Assembly (NCBI GenBank): GCA_033856195.1
Contig: JAWVFL010000027.1
Coordinates: 1 to 49,253 of the forward strand
Direction: 5' to 3'
DNA length: 49,253 nucleotides
From: VRUE01 sp033856195
Lineage (GTDB): Bacteria; Actinomycetota; Thermoleophilia; Solirubrobacterales; 70-9
Of the stretch, positions 1 through 7,901 are shown piece after piece. The stretch's first letter is position 1, and the number at the start of each line of letters is the position of its first letter. The notes beneath the pieces are model-generated. The model had not been told where the DNA came from and searched no databases. It saw nothing but the letters and a program-made list of their open reading frames with translations. The position numbers and the translations under genes are program-made.

Positions 1-556
1 CCGCCAGCGAGAGGTGCTCGACGGTGCCCCCGTAGTGGTTCGACGCGCTGCCGGGCAGCGGCAGCCCTTTGCCCTCGATCAACTCGAAGATCGCCGGCAT
101 CAGGAGCGCGGCGGCCGCCAGCATCAGCATCGAGGTCTGGATGCTGGCGCCGGTCTTGCTGAAGTGCTGTTTGTCGCGCCCGATCCCGCCGGCCAGCATC
201 GCGGCACCGAGGACGAGCAGGATGTTGCCGATGATCGAGCCGACGATCGAGGCCTTGACCACCTCCTGCAGACCCTTTCCCAGCGCGAAGAGGGCGATGA
301 TCAGCTCCGGCGCGTTGCCAAAAGTGACGTTGAGCAGTCCGCCGATCCCAGGGCCCGAGCGCGCGGCCAGCTCCTCGGTCGCACGGCCCATCAGCGCCGC
401 CGTGGGGACGATCCCCAGCGCCGAGGCGGCAAACACAGCCCCCGCCGCGGCGCCGGCCAGATCCAGCACCACGGCAAGTGGGATCAGCGGCGTCAGCAGA
501 TAGGGCCAGCCGTACGGAGTGCGGAGGAACGCGACTACTGGAGCAATCCCGTGCAG
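1..556 (-). CDS. Ca2+/H+ antiporter (ChaA/CaxA type), 3' part beyond window
   Basis: Reading the minus strand gives about 180 residues of a cation/proton exchanger with several hydrophobic segments. The family signature is clear: GRATEELAARSGPGIGGLLN is followed by FGNAPELIIALFALGKGLQE and a second hydrophobic stretch, matching the first half of the Ca2+/H+ exchanger fold. Expected role is extrusion of calcium (or sodium) across the cytoplasmic membrane in exchange for protons. The gene runs off the window at base 1. The start is unresolved: the coding-like sequence (RTPYGWPYLLTPL) extends upstream of the first in-frame GTG at 472, but only a CTG at 556 is available before an in-frame stop, and that would overlap the upstream lipoprotein gene. 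Family assignment is confident, the start is not. Confidence 0.85.
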   Translation of the reverse strand, partial: MHGIAPVVAFLRTPYGWPYLLTPLIPLAVVLDLAGAAAGAVFAASALGIVPTAALMGRATEELAARSGPGIGGLLNVTFGNAPELIIALFALGKGLQEVVKASIVGSIIGNILLVLGAAMLAGGIGRDKQHFSKTGASIQTSMLMLAAAALLMPAIFELIEGKGLPLPGSASNHYGGTVEHLSLA

Positions 557-1653
557 CTCTGGATGTCCACGGGGGTGTGGGCTTCACCCAGGCATTCGTA
601 GTAGGACTGCCGGCCACTGCCTGAGCTGCTGCCGCCACCGCCCGAGGAGCCGTCCCCGGCGTCGTTGAGTTTTTCGATCAGGCTGCCAATGCCACCCGAG
701 CCGGCGCCGTTCTGAAAGGCGCCGAGAAGTTCGATCGGGTTGATGCCAAGCTTGAGGAAGAGGTTGCTGAGCGGCTTGGCGCTGCTGGGCGCTGAGATCG
801 TCTGCTCTTCGTTAACCCCGGTCAGGGTCAGATCGAGATCCAGATCGACGCGTTTGGCCGACGCATCGGAGCTCTTCGGCGGTTCGATCGTGGCCTTTGC
901 CGAGATCCTGCGCACGATGTGATCGTCACCGACGTAGAGCTCGACGTGGGCGGACTTGACGGAGCTCTTGACCGTGCTCTTCGCTTTGTCGAGTTCGGCG
1001 GCGGAAGGCAGCGGGCCAGCGGCGCTCAGCTGTTCGCTGCAGGCGGGATCGCCGGTCAGTTCGCTGAACGCTTCGACCGCACCGGTTGCGTTCAGGTCAC
1101 CGCTGACCTTGGTCGTACTGGCGCCGCCAACCTCGGCGCTGCCTTCGCCCTTGAGGTTTTCGACGAAATCGCGCAGTTCGAGGCCACTTGCGGCTTCCTG
1201 GCAGGCGGCGACTTCGCTCGACTGATCCTGCCCGCCGCCTTGCTGTTTGAGCATCGATTTGACGAAGTTGAAGGTGGTCGAATCGACTTCGTACTCGGTG
1301 CCTTCGTAGGCGACGTATGCCTTGTTGCCGAGTAGGGTGAGACCGCCTTCCCGGTCGAGCTTTTCGCCACCGAGCGAGCCCTTGGCCGCGAAGGATAGGT
1401 CGAGTTCGGGCAGTTCCGCTTCGCTTTCGCTCTGGAAGGGCCCGGCGAGGCTGACATTGACACTCCCGCTTTTCTTGCCGCCCTTGACGTCGACATCGAC
1501 GGAGAGGTCGAGCTTGCCGCTTTCGACTCCCTGCAGGGTCGCTTCGTCGACGACCGACTGCGGGTCGTCGCTGCCGCCGCCACCGCAGGCGGCCAGTGCC
1601 GATGTAAGCGCGACAAGCGCGACGAAAAGGGAAAGCGTGCGAGCTCGACTCAA
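535..1653 (-). CDS. Secreted lipoprotein, LppX/LprAFG-like
   Basis: The 372-residue product begins with a lipoprotein signal peptide ending in the lipobox LAAC, so it should be anchored to the outer face of the membrane. The body alternates beta-strand-like segments with acidic and serine-rich stretches. It resembles the actinobacterial LppX/LprAFG class of periplasmic lipid-carrier lipoproteins in layout, but I see no decisive motif. A Gly/Ser linker (near residue 335) precedes a C-terminal segment with two cysteines (YECLGEAHTPVDIQSC) that could form a disulfide. The start is TTG, supported by an AGGAGG Shine-Dalgarno about 10 nt upstream. Its end overlaps the antiporter reading frame. Function of this member is unknown. 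Confidence 0.85.
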   Translation of the reverse strand: MSRARTLSLFVALVALTSALAACGGGGSDDPQSVVDEATLQGVESGKLDLSVDVDVKGGKKSGSVNVSLAGPFQSESEAELPELDLSFAAKGSLGGEKLDREGGLTLLGNKAYVAYEGTEYEVDSTTFNFVKSMLKQQGGGQDQSSEVAACQEAASGLELRDFVENLKGEGSAEVGGASTTKVSGDLNATGAVEAFSELTGDPACSEQLSAAGPLPSAAELDKAKSTVKSSVKSAHVELYVGDDHIVRRISAKATIEPPKSSDASAKRVDLDLDLTLTGVNEEQTISAPSSAKPLSNLFLKLGINPIELLGAFQNGAGSGGIGSLIEKLNDAGDGSSGGGGSSSGSGRQSYYECLGEAHTPVDIQSCTGLLQ

Positions 1654-1698
1654 AGCGTTGGTCCTCCTGGGGAAGGTCGGGTTGGCGTAGCCGTAAAG

Positions 1699-2460
1699 CT
1701 AGCGGGTGGGGGGCGGCTCCCGGCCCCAGCTGCGCATCCCGGATTCGATCGCCTCGATCACGGTGCGCACGACCGCCACGCGCGCGTAGCGCTTGGACTC
1801 GGCGGCGATCGCATGCCAGGGCGCCCGCGGCTGATCGGTGCGGGCGAGCATGTCCTCGACCGCCTGCTCGTACTCGCCTCGCTTGCTTCGGTTCGCCCAG
1901 TCTTCGTCGGTCAGCTTCCAGGCCTTTAGCGGATTGGCGGCACGCTGTTCAAAGCGCTTCAGCTGCTCTTTCGCCGAGATGTGCAGCCAGAGCTTGACGA
2001 TGATCGTCCCCTCTTCGGCGAGGCTGTGCTCGAAGTCGTTGATCTCGTCGTAGGCGCGCAGCCACTCGGTGCGACTTGCGAGCTCGTCGACGCGCTCGAC
2101 CAGCACCCTGCCGTACCAGGAGCGGTCGAAGACGGCCATGCCGCCCCAGCCCGGCAGCGCCGGCCAGAAGCGCCAGAGGAAGTGGTGGCGCTTCTCATCG
2201 GGCGTGGGAGCCGCGAACTGCACGACCCGCACGTGGCGAGGGTCGAGCGGCGCAACCAGGCGTTTGATCGAGCCACCCTTGCCCGAGGCGTCCCAGCCCT
2301 CGAAAAGGACGCAGACAGGTGGACCGATGCCCTCCGAGCCGAGCAGGCCGGCGAGCGTGAGACGCAGCTCGGTCAGCCGCTTCCAGGAGCTGCGCAGCTC
2401 CTGCTCGGCCTCTTGGCGGCCGAGCGACAGCGAGAGGTCGACCTGGTCGAGCCTTGCCAT
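1699..2460 (-). CDS. ppk2: Polyphosphate kinase 2 family protein
   Basis: The 253-residue protein carries the PPK2 P-loop GWDASGKGG (residues 55-63) and the Walker B/lid motif FDRSWYGR (111-118), followed by the HISAKEQLKRFEQRA helix typical of the family. PPK2 enzymes transfer phosphate between polyphosphate and nucleoside mono- or diphosphates in the cytoplasm. Length matches a single-domain PPK2. I cannot tell the nucleotide class from motifs alone. The ATG has no Shine-Dalgarno, but a TAGGAT hexamer lies 6 nt upstream (bases 2467-2472), suggesting a leaderless mRNA. The lipoprotein gene follows after 45 bp on the same strand. Confidence 0.92.
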   Translation of the reverse strand: MARLDQVDLSLSLGRQEAEQELRSSWKRLTELRLTLAGLLGSEGIGPPVCVLFEGWDASGKGGSIKRLVAPLDPRHVRVVQFAAPTPDEKRHHFLWRFWPALPGWGGMAVFDRSWYGRVLVERVDELASRTEWLRAYDEINDFEHSLAEEGTIIVKLWLHISAKEQLKRFEQRAANPLKAWKLTDEDWANRSKRGEYEQAVEDMLARTDQPRAPWHAIAAESKRYARVAVVRTVIEAIESGMRSWGREPPPTR

Positions 2461-2466
2461 CGCCCG

Positions 2467-2472
2467 ATCCTA
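2467..2472 (-). promoter_or_regulatory. -10 element of ppk2 (leaderless)
   Basis: TAGGAT on the minus strand sits 6 nt before the ATG at 2460, and no Shine-Dalgarno intervenes. This spacing places the transcription start at or next to the start codon. Inferred from pattern only; no -35 hexamer is visible. Confidence 0.5.
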
Positions 2473-2486
2473 CGCGCCGTTCTCCG

Positions 2487-2741
2487 CTACGGGACGATTT
2501 CGACCGGACGCGTGCCTTCCGCCGGCGTATCGAGGTCCCGTGGGCTGTCCTGGGTGAAGTTCACCGCCACCGGAAAGAGGAAGGCGCCGAGGAAGATCAG
2601 GATCACGCCGGCCGCGACGAGCCAGCGGGCCGAGCTGAGGTGGCCGAGAATGCCGATCGCGAAGCCGATCAGCATCAGGGCGATGTAGGGACTGGCGCTG
2701 TGCGGCAGCAGGTCGGCGAGTGGCAGGGCGAGGTCGAGCAC
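2487..2741 (-). CDS. Small two-helix membrane protein
   Basis: The 84-residue product has two hydrophobic segments (about residues 17-36 and 41-60) and a polar acidic C-terminus. It starts with GTG at 2741. No Shine-Dalgarno precedes it, but GATAAT lies 8 nt upstream. It is divergent from the MoxR gene with only 23 bp between start codons, and it lies 26 bp before ppk2 on the same strand, so it may be co-transcribed with ppk2. I do not recognise a family. Coding is supported by its hydrophobic pattern and promoter placement. Confidence 0.7.
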   Translation of the reverse strand: MLDLALPLADLLPHSASPYIALMLIGFAIGILGHLSSARWLVAAGVILIFLGAFLFPVAVNFTQDSPRDLDTPAEGTRPVEIVP

Positions 2742-2749
2742 AGCACCGG

Positions 2750-2757
2750 ATTATCAT
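2750..2757. promoter_or_regulatory. Overlapping divergent -10 elements
   Basis: The plus strand reads TATCAT at 2752-2757, 7 nt before the moxR ATG at 2765. The minus strand reads GATAAT across 2750-2755, 8 nt before the GTG at 2741. The two hexamers share four base pairs, so RNA polymerase could occupy only one direction at a time. Neither gene has a Shine-Dalgarno, which fits leaderless transcripts. This is inference from sequence. Confidence 0.5.
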
Positions 2758-2764
2758 CGCCCCC

Positions 2765-3646
2765 ATGGTCGACGGTTCCGCAGCCGAGGTTAAGGACGCG
2801 CTCGCCCAGGTCGGCTACCTGGCCGACGAGCCCGCGGCGCTGGTCTCCTTCCTCGCGCAGCGCCTTGGCAAGCCGGTCCTGGTCGAGGGCCCGGCGGGAG
2901 TCGGCAAGACCGAGCTGGCAAAGGCGCTCTCACGCGCCACGGGACGCGAGCTGATCCGCCTGCAGTGCTACGAGGGGCTCGACGAGGCCAAGGCCCTCTA
3001 TGAGTGGAACTACCGCAAGCAGCTGCTGCGCATCCAGGCCGGCGGCGAGGACGGCTGGGAGGACGTGCACGGCGACATCTTCGACAAGGAGTTCCTGCTC
3101 GAGCGGCCGCTGATGCAGGCGATCGCCAGCCCCAAGCCAGTCGTGCTGCTGATCGACGAGATCGACAAGACCGACCAGGAGTTCGAGGCGATGCTGCTCG
3201 AGCTGCTCTCCGACTTCCAGATCACGATCCCGGAGCTGGGCCAGGTGTCAGCGACGACGATGCCGATCGTCGTCCTCACCTCGAACAACTCGCGCGAGCT
3301 GACCGAGGCGCTGAAGCGCCGCTGCCTCTACCTCTGGCTCGACTATCCCGATCTGGAGCGGGAGATGGAGATCGTCCGCCTGCACGCGCCCGAGCTGCCC
3401 GAGTCCCTGGCCCGTCGCATGGTCGAGGTGGTGCGGATGATCCGCGACCTCGATCTGAAGAAGCCGCCCTCGATCGCCGAGTCGATCGACTGGGCGCGCA
3501 CGCTGCTGCTGATGGGCGCCGAGGACATCGACCGCAAGACCTTCGAGCAATCGATGTCGATCATCGTCAAGCACCGCACCGACATCGACCTGGTCGCCGA
3601 GCGAGTCGGGGTGAAGCTTGCCGAGCCCGTACGGCCCCAAGGCTGA
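2765..3646 (+). CDS. MoxR-family AAA+ ATPase
   Basis: The 293-residue cytoplasmic ATPase has Walker A EGPAGVGKT (41-49), Walker B LLIDEID (128-134), a sensor region VVLTSNNSRELTEALKRRC and the helical lid of MoxR proteins. MoxR ATPases act as chaperones in complex maturation, usually with a VWA-domain partner. That partner is encoded next, overlapping by 29 bp. The ATG at 2765 is preferred over an upstream in-frame start at 2720 because the conserved domain begins shortly after it and a TATCAT hexamer lies 7 nt before it. The client of this pair is not evident from the neighbours. Confidence 0.92.
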   Translation: MVDGSAAEVKDALAQVGYLADEPAALVSFLAQRLGKPVLVEGPAGVGKTELAKALSRATGRELIRLQCYEGLDEAKALYEWNYRKQLLRIQAGGEDGWEDVHGDIFDKEFLLERPLMQAIASPKPVVLLIDEIDKTDQEFEAMLLELLSDFQITIPELGQVSATTMPIVVLTSNNSRELTEALKRRCLYLWLDYPDLEREMEIVRLHAPELPESLARRMVEVVRMIRDLDLKKPPSIAESIDWARTLLLMGAEDIDRKTFEQSMSIIVKHRTDIDLVAERVGVKLAEPVRPQG

Positions 3647-5021
3647 GGCGGGCCCGCCCGGGCTCGCCGCCAAGCTGCTCGGCTTCTGCGAGGAGTTGCG
3701 CAGCGAGGGCGTCGCGGTCGGCACCTCGGAGATCCTCGACGCCTTCGCGGCATTGGACCAGGTGCCCTGGACCTCGCGCGAGGACTTCCGCGAGGCGCTG
3801 GCGGCGACGATCGCCAAGTCGCAGGAGGACCGCCGCCTCTTCGAGCTGCTCTTCGAGCGCTGGTTCTTCCGCGTCGCCGAGACCGAGGCGATCTCACACG
3901 GGATCGAGGAGCAGGGACGTCGCCACGAGGGTGCCGAGCGACTCGACATCGACGAGCTGCGCGACCAGATTCGGCAGGCGATCGTCGAGGGCAACGACGG
4001 CGAGATGCGCGACCTCGCCCGCCTGGCGATCTCGGCCTTCGGTCGCGAGGGCGAGGGCTCAGGCGTGGTCGGCGTCGACGTGCAGCGGATCCGGCGCACG
4101 CTAGGACTCTCGGCGGGACAGCAACCGCCCGCCGAGGACGGCGCCGCCGAGCTGCCGCCGATCGATCGCGACCAGCTCAACGCCTTCGAGCGCCACCTGC
4201 GCCGCGAGCTCGAGCGCGACCTGATCGAGCGCACCTCCACCCTGCCCCCCTCGCGCCCGCTCGCCGAGCTCGACCGGGCATTGCCCACCAGCCCGACCCA
4301 GGACCTCGCCGCCGTGCACCGCGCCGTCTCGCAGATGAAGCGCCGCCTGGCGACGCTCGGGCACGAGCAGCGCGGCCGGCGCAAGGGCCGGACCGTCGAC
4401 GTGCGGCGCACGATGCGCGCCTCTCTGGAGACCGGCGGCGTGCCGATGCACGTTCGCTACCGGCCGAAGCGACCGCGCCGACCGGAGATCTACGTGCTCT
4501 GCGACGTCTCGACCTCGGTCACCTCGGCCAGCGTCTTCTTCCTCTCGGTCCTGCACGCCCTGCACGACTCCTTTCGCAAGCTGCGCAGCTTCGTCTTCAT
4601 CGAGCGCATCTCCGAGGTGACCGACGTCTTCGAGCACGAGCGCGACTTCCGCGTCATTGCCCAGCGCATCTCCAGCGAGGGCGGCGTCGCCGACATCTCC
4701 GGATACACCGACTACGGCCGCGTCTGGCTCGAGTTCCTCGGCGAGATCTCCGACGACCTCGACCCCCGCTCGACCGTGATCGTGCTCGGCGACGCCCGTA
4801 CCAACGGCCGCGAGCCCCGCGCCGACGTCTTCGCCCAGGTGGCCGAACGGGCCGGCCGGCTCTTCTGGCTCAACCCGGAGCCGAAGCTCTACTGGAACTA
4901 CGGCGACTCGGTGATGGCCGCCTACGAGCGTTACTGCGACGGCGCCTTCGAGTGCTGGACCACCCGCCACCTTGAGAACTTCGTCAACGTCGTCGCCGGA
5001 GGCGTCCCCGCCACGGACTGA
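3618..5021 (+). CDS. VWA-domain protein, CoxE-like partner of MoxR
   Basis: The 467-residue protein has a helical N-terminal half rich in Glu/Arg and a C-terminal von Willebrand A-like domain with a MIDAS motif DVSTS (about residues 296-300) and downstream LGDARTNGREP. This is the CoxE-type arrangement that pairs with MoxR ATPases in metalloenzyme or complex assembly. The start appears to be TTG at 3618, inside the end of the moxR gene, which implies translational coupling. No carbon-monoxide dehydrogenase or other obvious client gene lies nearby. The stop is followed at once by a strong hairpin. Confidence 0.88.
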   Translation: MPSPYGPKAEAGPPGLAAKLLGFCEELRSEGVAVGTSEILDAFAALDQVPWTSREDFREALAATIAKSQEDRRLFELLFERWFFRVAETEAISHGIEEQGRRHEGAERLDIDELRDQIRQAIVEGNDGEMRDLARLAISAFGREGEGSGVVGVDVQRIRRTLGLSAGQQPPAEDGAAELPPIDRDQLNAFERHLRRELERDLIERTSTLPPSRPLAELDRALPTSPTQDLAAVHRAVSQMKRRLATLGHEQRGRRKGRTVDVRRTMRASLETGGVPMHVRYRPKRPRRPEIYVLCDVSTSVTSASVFFLSVLHALHDSFRKLRSFVFIERISEVTDVFEHERDFRVIAQRISSEGGVADISGYTDYGRVWLEFLGEISDDLDPRSTVIVLGDARTNGREPRADVFAQVAERAGRLFWLNPEPKLYWNYGDSVMAAYERYCDGAFECWTTRHLENFVNVVAGGVPATD

Positions 5022-5024
5022 CGC

Positions 5025-5069
5025 TCCGGTGCGCTTTATCCCCGCATTGGCAGGATAAGGCGCACCGGA
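5025..5069 (+). terminator. 17-bp hairpin after the moxR/VWA pair
   Basis: Arms at 5025-5041 (TCCGGTGCGCTTTATCC) and 5053-5069 are complementary with a single mismatch and an 11-nt loop. It begins 4 nt after the VWA stop codon. There is no T-run downstream, so it is a terminator candidate of the non-canonical actinobacterial kind or an mRNA-stabilising structure. Confidence 0.55.
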
Positions 5070-5141
5070 AGGAATGCTGCGGCGGGGCTCGTAAGCATCT
5101 GCACAAACCTGCAAAAGGGAGAGCTGGTTTTCGCGCCGATC

Positions 5142-5564
5142 GTGCTGATGCTGCTGTTCAGGAAGAAGTACCCGCGCTGGTGGTACGACTGGAACCTCGA
5201 ACTGCTGCGCTTCGGCAACCGCATCGGTATCTACGTGCTGCTGATGGACGACGAATACCCCTCGACCGATGAGCACCAGGCGGTCCACCTCGACTTCGCC
5301 TACCCCGACGCCCAGCAGTTGCAGCGCGGCATGCCCCTGGTCAAGTGGCTGCTCGCGATCCCCCATTACATCGTTCTCTTCTTCCTCTATATCGGTGTCT
5401 TCTTTGCCGCGGTCGGGGCCTGGCTCGCGATCCTCTTCACCGGGCATTACCCGCGCGGGATCTTCAAATTCGTCGAGGGAACGATCCGCTGGCACAACCG
5501 CGTCCTCGGCTACGCCTTCGCGCTGGTCACCGACGACTACCCGCCATTCCGGCTCTCGGCATAA
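5142..5564 (+). CDS. DUF4389 membrane protein, possibly 5'-truncated
   Basis: The 140-residue reading frame has the DUF4389 signature PLVKWLLAIPHYIVLFFLYI followed by AILFTGHYPRGIFKFVEGTI and a final LVTDDYPPF. Full-length relatives, as I recall, are longer, with an additional membrane segment before the RKKYPRWWYDWNLELLRFGN stretch that here lies at the very N-terminus. The first usable start is GTG at 5142, but the frame stays open with coding-like hydrophobic sequence (GELVFAPIVLMLLF) back to the preceding stop at 5019-5021. Either the start is a non-standard codon upstream or the gene has lost its first domain. Function of the family is unknown. Confidence 0.72.
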   Translation: MLMLLFRKKYPRWWYDWNLELLRFGNRIGIYVLLMDDEYPSTDEHQAVHLDFAYPDAQQLQRGMPLVKWLLAIPHYIVLFFLYIGVFFAAVGAWLAILFTGHYPRGIFKFVEGTIRWHNRVLGYAFALVTDDYPPFRLSA

Positions 5565-5599
5565 GGCGCCGTCTCCTCGTCTCCCGCGTCCGGGGACGG

Positions 5600-6055
5600 C
5601 TAGCGGGCGACCCAGGCGTCCGGCTGCGCGGCGAGGGCTGAGACCTCGCTGGGCAGCTGGCCGTTGACCAGGTCAGCGAGGGTGACGTGCTCGAGCACGG
5701 TGCGGAGGCTGGCGCGCACGGCGATCCAGACCTCCTGCAGGTGCTCGGCGTTGCCTCGGTACTCGATCGACTCGGGCGGCGCCGACTGCACGTGGGCGAT
5801 CGGGCCCTCGACGGCGCGGACGACGTCGGCGATCGTCACCTCGTCGGCCGGCCGGGCCAGCCAGTAGCCGCCCTTGGCCCCGCGCCGGGCGCGGACGATG
5901 CCGGCGTGCTTCAGCTCGAGCAGGATGTGCTCGAGGAACTGCAGCGGGATGTCCTGCGCATCGGCCAGCTTCTCGCCCTTGACGGGACCCTCCTCAGCCG
6001 CGGCAAGCTCTGCCGCAGCCCGCACTGCATAGTCAGCCTTGGCCGAAACGCGCAT
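5600..6055 (-). CDS. Rrf2-family transcriptional regulator without cysteines
   Basis: The 151-residue protein begins MRVSAKADYAVRAAAELA, the classic Rrf2 winged-helix start, followed by the recognition helix region LQFLEHILLELKHAGIVRAR and the wing GAKGGYWLARP. It contains no cysteine at all, so it cannot bind an Fe-S cluster as IscR or NsrR do. Cysteine-free Rrf2 members include CymR, which controls sulfur metabolism. The next gene on the same strand upstream is a TauE/SafE exporter, and the divergent operon encodes an importer, so a sulfur- or metabolite-responsive role is plausible. This is inference. Confidence 0.9.
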   Translation of the reverse strand: MRVSAKADYAVRAAAELAAAEEGPVKGEKLADAQDIPLQFLEHILLELKHAGIVRARRGAKGGYWLARPADEVTIADVVRAVEGPIAHVQSAPPESIEYRGNAEHLQEVWIAVRASLRTVLEHVTLADLVNGQLPSEVSALAAQPDAWVAR

Positions 6056-6074
6056 AGGGCAGCTAGTTAATCAG

Positions 6075-7004
6075 TCAGCCGGTGGCATCCGGCGCCAGCG
6101 CCGCGGCGCGAGCGGCGGCTTGCGCTTCCTTTTCGCGGCGGCGGTGCAGCCAGCGCGGCGCGGCGAGGATGGAGCCGAGGCCGATCGCGGCGACCGCGGC
6201 AGCGATCGGCCAGACGGTCGGATCGCCCTTCTGGATCGTGACGATGCCCGAACCGATGAGGACGACGCCGAGCGCGGTGCGGATGAAGCCCTGCGGCGCC
6301 TTGTCGGAGAGGGCGGCGCCGATCACCACACCTGGGATCGAGCCGATCAGGATGTTGGCGGCGAGGACGAAGTCGACGTTGCCGCCGACCCAGTGGGCGA
6401 TGCCGGCTGCCCAGAGCAGGATCGCGGCGTGAAAGACGTCGGTGCCGACGACCTTCTTTGGGGCAAGGCGATAGACCGCGATCAGCAGGATCGCGATCAC
6501 GGTGCCAGAGCCGGCGGAGGTGACGCCGATCACGAGGCCCGTGGTGGCGCCGATCAGCACCGCTGCGACCTTGTGGCGGCGCTCGACGTCGAAGCGGTCG
6601 CGCTCGTCGACGAGATCGCGCAGGATCAGCGCCCGCGTCAGCGTGATGATCCCGACCATCAGCAGGGTCCCGCCCAGCACGGCGTAGACGAGCGAATCGA
6701 GCCGGTCTTCGCCGATGTGGCTCTCCAGCACCGAGACGATCGCGACGCCGAGCACAGCCGCCGGCACCGAGCCGAACGCGAGCCACTTGACCAGCTCCGT
6801 GTTCACCGTCTTCATGCGGAAATGGCGCCAGCCGCCGACCGTCTTGGTCACGGCCGAGTAGAAGATGTCGGTGCCGATCGCGGTCGTCGGCTGGATGCCG
6901 AAGATCAGGATCAGCAGCGGCGTCATCAGGGATCCACCGCCCATGCCGGTCATGCCGACGAGTACGCCGATTCCTAGTCCGAAGACGATGATTGCCGGGT
7001 CCAT
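6075..7004 (-). CDS. TauE/SafE-family sulfite/anion exporter
   Basis: The 309-residue integral membrane protein shows the two-fold TauE/SafE repeat: MTGMGGGSLMTPLLILIFG near the N-terminus and GVTSAGSGTVIAILLIAVYR in the second half, each followed by hydrophobic helices. The family exports sulfite, sulfoacetate or related anions. The ATG at 7004 has GGAG eight nt upstream. The Rrf2 regulator gene follows 19 bp downstream on the same strand, so the two are probably one transcript. The substrate here is not determined by sequence. Confidence 0.9.
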   Translation of the reverse strand: MDPAIIVFGLGIGVLVGMTGMGGGSLMTPLLILIFGIQPTTAIGTDIFYSAVTKTVGGWRHFRMKTVNTELVKWLAFGSVPAAVLGVAIVSVLESHIGEDRLDSLVYAVLGGTLLMVGIITLTRALILRDLVDERDRFDVERRHKVAAVLIGATTGLVIGVTSAGSGTVIAILLIAVYRLAPKKVVGTDVFHAAILLWAAGIAHWVGGNVDFVLAANILIGSIPGVVIGAALSDKAPQGFIRTALGVVLIGSGIVTIQKGDPTVWPIAAAVAAIGLGSILAAPRWLHRRREKEAQAAARAAALAPDATG

Positions 7005-7037
7005 ATGATGCTCCGCGCGGTACCGCTAATTCGACTT

Positions 7038-7058
7038 TCCTGACCTCCTTGGTCAGGA
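7038..7058. promoter_or_regulatory. Inverted repeat in the tauE/thi intergenic region, candidate operator
   Basis: TCCTGACC (7038-7045) and GGTCAGGA (7051-7058) are perfect 8-bp inverted arms separated by TCCTT. The site lies between the divergent TauE/SafE-Rrf2 and ABC-importer units. The right arm overlaps the Shine-Dalgarno (AGGAG, 7055-7059) of the ABC ATPase gene, so the same sequence could act as a protein operator or as an RNA hairpin hiding that site. Confidence 0.55.
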
Positions 7059-7064
7059 GCGCAA

Positions 7065-7901
7065 GTGCGCCAGGATACCAAGATGCCCGCGGAAGCAGAA
7101 CAGTTCGCCGGTGCGGTTGCGATGCCTGCCTCTATGCCAGTTGTCGAGGGGCAGCTCACGATCCGCGATCTTGGCCACTCCTACGGTGAGCTGAGCACGA
7201 TCGAGAGTCTCGATCTCGATCTCGCGACTCACGGCGTCCTAGGCCTGGTCGGTCCCTCGGGCTGCGGCAAGTCGACCTTGCTCGAGCTGATCGCCGGGCT
7301 GCAGGAACCGACCAGCGGCGAAATCGAGGTCGGTGGGCAGGTTTCCGCCAGCGGACGCCTCGGCCATTGCGCCTTCATGCCCCAGCGCGACCTGCTGCTG
7401 CCCTGGCTCTCGGCGATCGACAACTCCGCGCTTGCCCTTCGCAACCGCGGCATCCGCCGCGGCGCGGCGCGGCGAGAGGCGGGCCTGCTCTTCGAGCGCT
7501 TCGGCCTGGCCGGGTTCGAGCGCTCGGCGCCGGCCGAGCTCTCGGGCGGGATGCGTCAACGCGTCGCCTTCCTGCGCACGCTGATCGCCGGCAAGCCCGT
7601 GCTCGCCCTCGATGAGCCCTTCGCCTCGCTCGACGCGATCACCCGCGCCGAGATGCAGCAGTGGCTGGCGGGGGCGTTGGAGACGGACCCGCGCACCGTC
7701 GTCCTCGTCACCCACGACATCGAGGAGGCGCTCTACCTCTGCGACAGCGTCGCCGTGCTCTCGGCCAGGCCGGCCCGGATCGTCGAGCGGCTCAGCGCTC
7801 CAGCGCCGCGATACGGCAATCGCGACGAAGCCGTCACCGATCCGGAGTTCATCGCCGTGCGCGAGAGCGCTATGCGCGCCCTGAAGGAAGGCGCGCCATG
7901 A
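7065..7901 (+). CDS. thiZ: ABC importer ATPase, ThiZ/TauB type
   Basis: The 278-residue ATPase has Walker A GPSGCGKS (about 63-70), Q-loop MPQRDLLLPW, signature LSGGMRQR (about 160) and Walker B VLALDEP, followed by the H-loop VTHDIEEAL. It belongs to the nitrate/taurine/thiamine-precursor group. It is first in a three-gene unit, overlapping the permease by 4 nt. The GTG at 7065 is supported by AGGAG five nt upstream; an ATG at 7083 is an alternative. The substrate is assigned from the binding protein two genes on. No TPP riboswitch is visible upstream. Confidence 0.9.
   Translation: MRQDTKMPAEAEQFAGAVAMPASMPVVEGQLTIRDLGHSYGELSTIESLDLDLATHGVLGLVGPSGCGKSTLLELIAGLQEPTSGEIEVGGQVSASGRLGHCAFMPQRDLLLPWLSAIDNSALALRNRGIRRGAARREAGLLFERFGLAGFERSAPAELSGGMRQRVAFLRTLIAGKPVLALDEPFASLDAITRAEMQQWLAGALETDPRTVVLVTHDIEEALYLCDSVAVLSARPARIVERLSAPAPRYGNRDEAVTDPEFIAVRESAMRALKEGAP

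Noticed and set aside
7005..7064. TPP riboswitch before the ThiXYZ-like operon
   Set aside because: The conserved CTGAGA and ACCTGA segments are absent and the space is too short.
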